Part shown: positions 7,152-11,777 of the stretch, piece after piece
How positions within the stretch are numbered: the first letter of the stretch is position 1
Layout: every line of letters starts with the position of its first letter
NCBI GenBank assembly: GCA_016183945.1
Contig: JACPDP010000065.1
Coordinates: 1-11,777, forward strand
Reading direction: 5' to 3'
DNA from: Magnetospirillum sp.
GTDB taxonomy: Bacteria > Pseudomonadota > Alphaproteobacteria > Rhodospirillales > Magnetospirillaceae
Length of the DNA stretch: 11,777 bases
The notes under the pieces: model-generated
Seen by the model: the letters and a program-made list of their open reading frames with translations, nothing else
The model's database searches: none
Told to the model about the DNA's origin: nothing
Made by a program: the position numbers and the translations under genes

Positions 7152-7558
7152 CGCACGCTGCGGGTCCAGGGGAACACCTTGGTCAGGCCGGCGATGTCGG
7201 TGATGAGCAGGACGATGAAGATCAGCAGGGCGGTGCCGACGATCAGCCCCAGAGCGTCGCCGCCGGCCGGAATGTCGTCGAGATGGCCCGCCAGTTGCCG
7301 CACCTCCTCGTCGGACAGGGCGGCGACGCGCCGACGCGCCTCGTCGGGGGAGACGCCGAAGCGGGCCAGCTCGCGGCGCACCTCGGTGCGGGTGAGGAAC
7401 TCGTCGACCCGGCCGCGGGGGGAGCCCCCCTCCAGTTCGGCAATGACCTCGTCGGTCGACACCATTCGCGCCTGTGCCACGGTGGGCACCTGCAGCGGCA
7501 GGGCGGCGACAGCCGCCGTCAGGCAGATGGACGCTGCCGCCGACCGGAAACGATTCAT
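7148..7558 (-). CDS. PA2779-family small membrane protein
   Basis: A 136-residue protein recognised as the PA2779 family, usually encoded next to a PA2778-type peptidase, as here. It has a Sec signal peptide (about 1-30, ending TVAQA). A helical, charged middle follows (35-95, with the EVRRELARFGVSPDEARRRV stretch), then a Gly-Gly pair at 99-100, one long hydrophobic helix (about 103-122), and a short basic tail ending KVFPWTRSVR. A second Gly-Gly is at 44-45. The ATG at 7558 is chosen over the one 18 bp upstream because a strong GGGAGGT ribosome-binding sequence sits 5 nt before it and would fall inside the longer version. It follows the cytochrome gene by 88 bp and overlaps the peptidase start. 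The function is unknown; as a membrane partner or substrate of the neighbouring peptidase it is only inferred. Confidence 0.88.
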   Translation of the reverse strand: MNRFRSAAASICLTAAVAALPLQVPTVAQARMVSTDEVIAELEGGSPRGRVDEFLTRTEVRRELARFGVSPDEARRRVAALSDEEVRQLAGHLDDIPAGGDALGLIVGTALLIFIVLLITDIAGLTKVFPWTRSVR

Positions 7559-7563
7559 AGCGT

Positions 7564-7570
7564 ACCTCCC
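7564..7570 (-). promoter_or_regulatory. Ribosome-binding site deciding the PA2779-family start
   Basis: The minus strand reads GGGAGGT followed by ACGCT and then ATG at 7558. It is the strongest Shine-Dalgarno match in the window, and it excludes the alternative ATG at 7576, which lies before it. Confidence 0.8.
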
Positions 7571-7646
7571 TCGCATCCTGCCGGAATGTGAGGGTGCGGG
7601 GGGGCCGGGCCAACGCCGCCGGGCGGCTTACGACCAACGCCTCGGA

Positions 7647-8099
7647 TCAGCGCCGGTTGAGCCTGGCCTGTCTGTCGCGGAGGTCGTTCGGCCAGGTCGA
7701 CTTGATATAGGCCAACACCGAACGGATTTCGGCGTCGGTCAGGGTGCCGACGAAGGCGGGCATGTCGGTCTTGTAATCGGGCGGCGCAAAGCGGGCCATG
7801 CCGTGCTTGACGATGGCGAGCAACTGCTCGTCGGCGTGATGCCAGGTGTGGCCGCTGGCATCGTGTGGTGGCGCCGGCAGCTCGCCGCTGGGCTTGCGCA
7901 CCTGCCAGTCGGGCTGGCCTTCGAGATTCACGCCGTGGCATTCGGCGCAATGGCGGTGGTAGAGCGTCTGGCCCAGCAACACCTGGCGCGGGTCGCGGGG
8001 ATCGACGGCGTCCGACGGCCGCCACCCCATCCACCACGCGGCGCCGCCCACGGCCAGGCCGAGGCCCGCCACAACCCCCAACGCGATGACTGCCCTCAT
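7647..8099 (-). CDS. Membrane-anchored monohaem cytochrome c
   Basis: A 150-residue class I cytochrome c. Residues 4-24 form an uncleaved-looking N-terminal anchor (ALGVVAGLGLAVGGAAWW), placing the haem domain in the periplasm. The single haem-binding motif is CAECH (51-55), covalently attaching haem with His55 as axial ligand; the distal ligand is most likely Met113 in TDMPAF. The closing helix TDAEIRSVLAYIKSTWP (121-137) is the standard last helix of the fold. It should shuttle electrons between respiratory partners, but nothing here identifies donor or acceptor; homologues are often annotated only as c-type cytochrome. The ATG at 8099 is preceded by a GGAG sequence. It is the first gene of a probable operon with the PA2779- and PA2778-family genes and has its own candidate promoter in the divergent region shared with the ACT-domain gene. 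Confidence 0.9.
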   Translation of the reverse strand: MRAVIALGVVAGLGLAVGGAAWWMGWRPSDAVDPRDPRQVLLGQTLYHRHCAECHGVNLEGQPDWQVRKPSGELPAPPHDASGHTWHHADEQLLAIVKHGMARFAPPDYKTDMPAFVGTLTDAEIRSVLAYIKSTWPNDLRDRQARLNRR

Positions 8100-8131
8100 T
8101 GCCGGCTCCGGCTCATCCCCCCAAGGCGCGC

Positions 8132-8160
8132 AGTATAGCCGGTTCTGATCGGCGGGTTAA
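8132..8160 (-). promoter_or_regulatory. Candidate sigma-70-type promoter for the cytochrome c operon
   Basis: On the minus strand a -35 box TTAACC (8160-8155) is separated by exactly 17 bp from a -10 box TATACT (8137-8132), which matches five of six consensus bases. It would give a leader of about 25 nt. Its -35 box overlaps that of the opposite promoter around the palindrome GTTAAC (8156-8161). Confidence 0.6.
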
Positions 8161-8185
8161 CAAAACGACTCCGCATAGGCATTAT
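8157..8185 (+). promoter_or_regulatory. Candidate sigma-70-type promoter for the ACT-domain gene
   Basis: TTAACA (8157-8162, five of six consensus bases) is followed by a 17-bp spacer and CATTAT (8180-8185, four of six). Transcription would start near 8192, about 28 nt before the ATG. The -35 box is physically shared with the divergent cytochrome promoter. Confidence 0.55.
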
Positions 8186-8219
8186 GTGTGTCCCGTCCTT
8201 CCCCAAGGGAGTTGGTCCC

Positions 8220-8735
8220 ATGACCGCCGTGCTGATTTCCGTCTTCGGACCCGACCGCACCGGCCTGATCGCCGCCATCACCGGGCGTCTGTTCGAGCTG
8301 GGAGCCAATCTTGGCGATACCAGCTTCGCCATGCTGGGGACCGGCGCCGAGTTCACCTCGGTGTGCGACCTGCCGGCCGACGTCGCCGTCGCCGAGGTGG
8401 AACGCGACCTCCTCGCCATGCCCGAGCTGGCCGGGATGAGCGTCTCGGTGTGTCCCTTCGACCTGGAACCGGCGCATGGCCCATCGGGGCGCATCACCCA
8501 CCGGGTGGTGGTGATGGGCGGCGACCGCCCCGGCCTGATCGCCCGTCTGTCGGAGGTGTTCGGCCAGTTCAAGGCCAACATCGTGCGGCTCGACGCGCAA
8601 CGGCTGTCCGAGCAGGGCCTCTACGTCACCCGTTTCGCCGTTTCCATCCCCGAGCGTGCCGAGGCCTGCCTCAACACCGTCGCCAACACGGCAGGGGAAC
8701 TCAATTTGACCTGCACGGTGGAAGTGGCTCAGTAA
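8220..8735 (+). CDS. Tandem ACT-domain regulatory protein, GcvR-like
   Basis: A 171-residue protein made of two ACT domains, the amino-acid-sensing fold. The first runs from about 3-75, with the glycine-containing ligand loop GPDRTGL (10-16). The second runs from about 94-168, with the equivalent GGDRPGL (100-106). The architecture and length match the glycine cleavage system repressor GcvR family, which acts through protein-protein contact and not DNA binding. In alphaproteobacteria the partner (GcvA) is often absent, so the real target here is unknown and no gcv gene is present in the window. The ATG at 8220 is chosen because AAGGGAG (8205-8211) lies 8 nt before it; the in-frame upstream ATG would start near the predicted transcription start. 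It is divergent from the cytochrome operon and convergent with the kinase gene. Confidence 0.85.
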   Translation: MTAVLISVFGPDRTGLIAAITGRLFELGANLGDTSFAMLGTGAEFTSVCDLPADVAVAEVERDLLAMPELAGMSVSVCPFDLEPAHGPSGRITHRVVVMGGDRPGLIARLSEVFGQFKANIVRLDAQRLSEQGLYVTRFAVSIPERAEACLNTVANTAGELNLTCTVEVAQ

Positions 8736-8736
8736 A

Positions 8737-8786
8737 CGGGCGGGACGCCCGCGCTTCGGGAATTTTTGGAGCGCGGGCGTCGCCCG
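8737..8786. terminator. Large hairpin shared by the ACT gene and the kinase gene, with terminator features
   Basis: An 11-bp perfect stem ACGCCCGCGCT (8745-8755) with AGCGCGGGCGT (8770-8780) is extended by six more pairs (8737-8742 with 8781-8786) across a 2-nt bulge. Nested inside, CCCG-CGCTT-CGGG is followed by AATTTTTGG, a plausible intrinsic terminator for the plus-strand gene. The structure fills the 53-bp gap between two convergent stop codons. The arm sequence resembles GC-rich palindromes that recur between genes in several bacteria, so it may be a copy of a dispersed repeat. Confidence 0.65.
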
Positions 8787-8788
8787 CT

Positions 8789-10759
8789 TCACCCCGCCTT
8801 GGCCTTGCGGGAGATGCGCCCCTTGCCTTCGGCGCGGCGGCGGGCGCGCAGACCGCGGGCCAGGGCCTCGTCGATGGCGGTGCGCAGCGCTTCGGGCTGC
8901 ACCGGCTTGTGCAGCAGGCCGTAGCCCAGCGCCTTGGCTTGCTGCAGCCGTTCCGGCGCGGTGTCGCCGGTGAGGATGATCGCCGGCACCCTCCCCTCCA
9001 GTTGGCTTTCCACCCGGGCCACCGCCTGGCCGCCGGTGTCGCCGTTGCGGAGCCGGTAGTCGGCGAGGACCAGATCGGGTTCGCGTCCCAACTCGGCCAA
9101 TCGGGCCACCACGTCGTCGGCGCTGGTGCCCGACAGCACGGTGTGGCCCCAGCTTTCCAGCAGCAGGCGGGTGGAATCCAGCACGTCGGGTTCGTCGTCG
9201 ATGACCACGATGGCGGCGCTGGCGCAGAGCAGCCCCAGCCGGAGCTGGCGCGGCGGCGGCGGCGGCGGCGCCCGGCCGGCGGCGAGCGGGGTCTCGACGG
9301 CGAACATCGAGCCCTTGCCTTCCTGCGACGCCACCGTGACGCGGTGGCCGAGCAGCCCGCACAGCCGCTCGACGATGGCGAGGCCGAGGCCGAGGCCCTG
9401 GCGGCGGTCGCGCTCGGGATTGCCGAGCTGGTGGAACTCGCGGAAGATGTTCTTCAACTCGCCGGCGGGAATGCCGATGCCGGTGTCCCACACCTCGAAG
9501 CGCAGGGCGCCGCCACGCCGCCGGCAGCCCAGCAGGATGCGGCCCGACCGGGTGTAGCGCACCGCGTTGTTGAGCAGATTGCGCAGCACCCGCTCCAGCA
9601 GCGCCGGGTCGCTGTGCACCACCACGCGGGACCGCATCACCCGCAGCCGCAGATTCTGCACCAGACACATGGGCTCGAACTCGGCGGCCAGGCGGTCCAA
9701 CATGGCGGCGACGCAGAAGTCGTTGGGATGCGACTCCACCAACCCGGCCTCCAGCTTGGAAACGTCGAGCAGGCTGTTGAGCAGTCCCTCCAGCGCCGCC
9801 ACCGAATCCTGGATGCGCGCCACCAGGGTGCTGTGGGCGGGCTCCATGGTGCGGCCGGCCAGCACGGCGACGAACAGGGACAGCGCCTGCATGGGCTGGC
9901 GCAGGTCGTGGCTGGCCGCGGCCAGGAAGCGGGTCTTGGCCGAATTGGCATCCTCGGCCGCTTCCTTGGCGTCGAGCAACTGATCCTCGAAGGCCTGCTG
10001 CGCCGTGTGGTCGTGCATGAAGGCGAAGTAGAACTTCACCCGGCCGGCCTCGTCGCGCACCACCCCGGCGCGCTGCCAGAGCGGGAAGCGCCGGCCGGTG
10101 GGGGCCATGGCCTCGATCACACCCTCCCAGCTTTCGCCGCGGGTCAGCGCCGGCCCGACCTGGGTGTCCAGCACGGTATGGCTTTCGGGCGGGAAATAGT
10201 TGCGGTAGTGGCTGCCCACCACGCTGCCCTCCAGTCCGAACAACTGGCCATAGGCCGAGTTGGCGTAGAGGAGGTGTCCGGTGGACGAGAGGATGGCCAC
10301 CCCTTCCTGGGAGGCGTCCATCACCTTGCGGAACAGCGACAGGTTGGCGTCGACGCGGCGGCGCTCGTCGATGTCGTCGATGGTCAGCACCGCGAAACGC
10401 CGGTCGCCCTGGCCGGGCACCAGCGATGCCGTGACGCGTCCCCAGAATGTGCCGCCGTCGCGGCGGACATAGCGGTTCTCCCTCCGGTAGCAGTCGATCT
10501 CGCCGTCGATCATCCGGCGCGCCTCGGCGAGGTCGGCCTCGCGATCCAGGGGATGCGTCAGCTCGGCGAAGGTCATGCGCCCCAGGTCGTCGGCGCTCCA
10601 CCCGAACATCCCACACAGCGACTGGTTGACTTCGGCGATGCGCCCGCCCGGCTCAACCACCGCAATGCCCAGCGCGGCGTGGTCGAAGAGGGCGCGGAAG
10701 CGGTGCTCGCAATCCCCGCCGTCGGGGAGGTGGGCGACGCTACCTGAGGTTGCTCGCAT
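8789..10759 (-). CDS. Hybrid sensor histidine kinase, PAS-PAS-HisKA-HATPase-REC
   Basis: Cytoplasmic sensor kinase of 656 residues without membrane helices. Two PAS domains come first (about 18-135 and 143-255), the expected signal inputs. The HisKA domain has the phospho-accepting His284 in AASHDLRQPM, a variant H-box with DLRQP. The HATPase domain has the N-box around Asn394-Asn398 (RNLLNNAV), G1 box DTGIGI (425-430) and G2 box GLGLGL (455-460). A proline run (498-503) links to a C-terminal receiver domain: acidic pair Asp521/Asp522, phospho-acceptor Asp567 in ADYRL, Thr597, and Lys618 in HKP. All key residues are present, so both kinase and receiver should be active. The receiver has no output domain, so a phosphotransfer partner must exist elsewhere. 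The ATG at 10759 has an AGGCAGG sequence about 5 nt upstream. The Crp/Fnr gene is divergent and may be functionally linked. The PAS ligand is unknown. Confidence 0.95.
   Translation of the reverse strand: MRATSGSVAHLPDGGDCEHRFRALFDHAALGIAVVEPGGRIAEVNQSLCGMFGWSADDLGRMTFAELTHPLDREADLAEARRMIDGEIDCYRRENRYVRRDGGTFWGRVTASLVPGQGDRRFAVLTIDDIDERRRVDANLSLFRKVMDASQEGVAILSSTGHLLYANSAYGQLFGLEGSVVGSHYRNYFPPESHTVLDTQVGPALTRGESWEGVIEAMAPTGRRFPLWQRAGVVRDEAGRVKFYFAFMHDHTAQQAFEDQLLDAKEAAEDANSAKTRFLAAASHDLRQPMQALSLFVAVLAGRTMEPAHSTLVARIQDSVAALEGLLNSLLDVSKLEAGLVESHPNDFCVAAMLDRLAAEFEPMCLVQNLRLRVMRSRVVVHSDPALLERVLRNLLNNAVRYTRSGRILLGCRRRGGALRFEVWDTGIGIPAGELKNIFREFHQLGNPERDRRQGLGLGLAIVERLCGLLGHRVTVASQEGKGSMFAVETPLAAGRAPPPPPPRQLRLGLLCASAAIVVIDDEPDVLDSTRLLLESWGHTVLSGTSADDVVARLAELGREPDLVLADYRLRNGDTGGQAVARVESQLEGRVPAIILTGDTAPERLQQAKALGYGLLHKPVQPEALRTAIDEALARGLRARRRAEGKGRISRKAKAG
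9251..9270 (-). repeat. CGG trinucleotide tract inside the kinase gene
   Basis: Six and two-thirds CGG units, read as CCG proline codons on the coding strand. The tract encodes the proline run in the linker between the ATPase and receiver domains. Unit gain or loss would change linker length without breaking the frame. Confidence 0.8.
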
Positions 10760-10907
10760 CGTGCCTGCCTGACGCCATGTTCCGTTAATCCAATTGTTAC
10801 AGCCTAGGATTGGCCGGCTGAGGGAGCAATATGGCCGGCGCGCTAGTCGTCATAGCCGACAGTATGAGCCTGATTGCCGGATGCCGGGGCCTGCGGCAGA
10901 ATGGGCC
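10760..10907. promoter_or_regulatory. Divergent intergenic region between kinase and Crp/Fnr genes
   Basis: This 148-bp spacer must hold both promoters. Visible structure: CCAAT (10790-10794) and ATTGG (10809-10813) form an inverted repeat with a 14-bp spacing that encloses CAATTG and CCTAGG palindromes, a possible regulator-binding dyad. A small hairpin TGCCG/CGGCA (10882-10886 and 10894-10898) precedes the regulator start. I found no -35/-10 pair on either strand that I would defend, and no clear TTGAT-N4-ATCAA Fnr box. Confidence 0.4.
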
Positions 10908-11567
10908 ATGCGCCAAGACATCCTCGCCGCCTTCCTCCCGCTGGGAGGGCTCGATCCCGAAGCCGCCCGGCTGTTCGACGAGGGGGTGCGCCGCCTCACC
11001 ATCCCGCCCGGCACGGTGCTGTTCCAGGACGGGGCCGAGTGCTCCAATTACGTGCTGGTGATGGAGGGCTCGATTCGGGTGCAGAAGGTCTCCGAGGGGG
11101 GGCGCGAGATCGTGCTGTACCGGGTGGAACGCGGTCAGTCCTGCGTCCTCACCACCAACTGCCTGATCGCCCACGACCAATACACGGCCGAGGGGATCGC
11201 GGAGACCGAGGTTCAGGCCCTCATCCTGCCGGCCGGCGCCTTTCGCGCCTTGCTGGCCCGCTCCGAAGCCTTTCGCGACTTCGTCTTTTCCGCCTATGCC
11301 AGCCGCATCGCCGACTTGCTGATGCTGATCGAGGAGGTCGCCTTCGGTCGCGTCGACGTCCGCCTGGCCGGCTGGCTGGTGCAGCACGGCGGGGCCGGCG
11401 AGGTCCGCGCCACCCACCAGGACATGGCCGTCGAACTGGGAACCGCTCGCGAGGTGGTCAGCCGCCAGCTGAAGGAATTCGAGCGGCGCGGCTGGGTGGC
11501 GTTGCACCGCGGCCGGGTCGAAGTGCTGCGGCGGACCGCCCTGGCGGGACTGGCGGCCGGTGCGTGA
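10908..11567 (+). CDS. Crp/Fnr-family transcriptional regulator with a conserved-looking cysteine pair
   Basis: DNA-binding regulator of 219 residues. The cyclic-nucleotide-binding-like beta-barrel covers about 20-115 (IPPGTVLFQDGAECSNYVLV at 32-51). A long dimerisation helix follows (about 120-146, FRDFVFSAYASRIADLLMLI), then a winged helix-turn-helix (about 165-207) with recognition helix REVVSRQLKEFERRG. Three cysteines occur at 45, 79 and 85; the last two form SCVLTTNC (C-x5-C) in the barrel. The N-terminal iron-sulfur cysteine cluster of true FNR is absent, as is a clear cAMP-binding signature, so neither oxygen sensing by a cluster nor cAMP binding is supported. A thiol-based sensor is possible. 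The start is uncertain: ATG at 10908 gives a normal-length protein, while ATG at 10881 would add nine residues; neither has a strong ribosome-binding site. Divergent from the hybrid kinase gene. Confidence 0.88.
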   Translation: MRQDILAAFLPLGGLDPEAARLFDEGVRRLTIPPGTVLFQDGAECSNYVLVMEGSIRVQKVSEGGREIVLYRVERGQSCVLTTNCLIAHDQYTAEGIAETEVQALILPAGAFRALLARSEAFRDFVFSAYASRIADLLMLIEEVAFGRVDVRLAGWLVQHGGAGEVRATHQDMAVELGTAREVVSRQLKEFERRGWVALHRGRVEVLRRTALAGLAAGA

Positions 11568-11709
11568 CCGTGGTCTGTGTGACTAGGTCACGGAAACTCT
11601 TGCCGATATGTGATCGAGTGTGCGCCACGAAGACTAATAGCCTGCGTCAACTAATTCGAAATGTTTTAATGATTCGCTCTGTCGCGAGGCGATCGTGATG
11701 GAGGGGATT
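11568..11709. other. Spacer with lower GC before the transposase start
   Basis: No gene is seen in these 142 bp. The part around 11620-11680 is markedly richer in A+T than the rest of the window (for example CTAATTCGAAATGTTTTAAT), consistent with the edge of an inserted element. GTGAC-TAG-GTCAC (11579-11591) is a perfect dyad, and CGTGACC/GGTCACG (11563-11569 and 11586-11592) is an overlapping alternative stem across the regulator stop codon. TTTAAT (11665-11670) resembles a -10 box, but no good -35 box accompanies it. Confidence 0.5.
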
Positions 11710-11777
11710 ATGTCGGAGAAGAGATACATCGTCCGGCTGACGGAAGACGAGCGGCAACACCTCAAGGGGCTCCTGCG
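11710..11777 (+). CDS. IS630-family transposase, N-terminal fragment (cut by window end)
   Basis: Only the first 22 codons are visible. ATG at 11710 follows GGAGGGG (11700-11706) at good spacing. The peptide begins MSEKRYIVRLTEDERQHL, which matches the style of the N-terminus of IS630-family transposases, where a short strand with RYIVRLT precedes the helix-turn-helix region used for end binding. These enzymes move DNA by cut-and-paste into TA dinucleotides using a DDE catalytic domain, which would lie beyond the window. Without the rest of the gene, intactness cannot be judged, and the element's left end cannot be fixed. Confidence 0.7.
   Translation, partial: MSEKRYIVRLTEDERQHLKGLL

Noticed and set aside
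7152..7637. N-terminal extension of the PA2778-type frame up to 7637
   Set aside because: This part runs out of frame through the PA2779-family gene and its ribosome-binding site; the encoded sequence is Arg/Pro-rich and is followed by a signal peptide that must be N-terminal.
6381..8138. 585-codon plus-strand frame opposite the peptidase/PA2779/cytochrome genes
   Set aside because: Antisense frame with biased composition; three recognisable proteins lie on the other strand.
8157..10616. Very long minus-strand frame (819 codons) overlapping the kinase and ACT genes
   Set aside because: Arg/Pro/Ala/Gly-rich shifted-frame translation; the neighbouring frame has all histidine-kinase motifs.
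8099..10747. 882-codon plus-strand frame crossing the ACT gene and the kinase
   Set aside because: Passes out of frame through the real ACT gene and antisense through the kinase; no domain visible.
10785..10800. GTTAATCCAATTGTTAC as an Fnr box
   Set aside because: The half-sites do not form the TTGAT-N4-ATCAA symmetry; too many mismatches.
11578..11592. TGTGA-N5-TCACG as a CRP binding site
   Set aside because: The half-site spacing is 5 and not the required 6, and the site overlaps the 3' end region of a gene where activation would have no obvious target.

Overview
The window is GC-rich (by eye roughly two-thirds G+C) chromosomal DNA from a Gram-negative bacterium. The gene families (FcbT/TakP-type TRAP transporter, short PutA without a DNA-binding domain, PAS hybrid kinase of the HDLRQP type, Crp/Fnr regulator, membrane-anchored cytochrome c) and the 'PAKAGIH' type of intergenic palindrome suggest an alphaproteobacterium, probably a Rhodospirillales member close to Magnetospirillum/Phaeospirillum. 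That placement is inference from protein style and was not tested by a search.

Layout, left to right. (1) 1-741 (+): 3' part of a TRAP substrate-binding protein, meeting head-on the TRAP permease genes dctM and dctQ (841-2831, -). A bidirectional-looking hairpin and a second perfect hairpin separate them. (2) 2946-6065 (-): putA, the bifunctional proline catabolic enzyme, just upstream of and co-oriented with dctQM. (3) 6066-6314: a 249-bp gap holding a perfect inverted repeat in front of putA and an inverted pair of REP-like palindromes with compensatory base changes. (4) 6315-8099 (-): a probable three-gene operon of a membrane-anchored cytochrome c, a PA2779-family small membrane protein and a PA2778-family C39-like cysteine peptidase lipoprotein. 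The peptidase seems to begin at a CTG codon overlapping the previous stop. (5) 8100-8219: a compact divergent promoter region in which the two -35 boxes overlap. (6) 8220-8735 (+): a tandem ACT-domain, GcvR-like protein. (7) 8789-10759 (-): a PAS-PAS-HisKA-HATPase-REC hybrid histidine kinase, convergent with the ACT gene across a large hairpin. (8) 10908-11567 (+): a Crp/Fnr-family regulator divergent from the kinase. (9) 11710-11777 (+): the first codons of what looks like an IS630-family transposase, cut by the window edge and preceded by a less GC-rich spacer.

How the genes may work together. DctP binds an organic acid or similar anion in the periplasm and DctQM imports it with sodium. PutA oxidises proline to glutamate, so the left half looks like carbon/nitrogen scavenging. 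The ACT protein, the hybrid kinase and the Crp/Fnr protein are regulatory. The cytochrome/PA2779/PA2778 group is an envelope-located set of unknown purpose. It is the best candidate for an undescribed system here: a secreted C39-type peptidase beside a membrane protein that carries a Gly-Gly motif just before its transmembrane helix.

No tRNA, rRNA or CRISPR array was seen.
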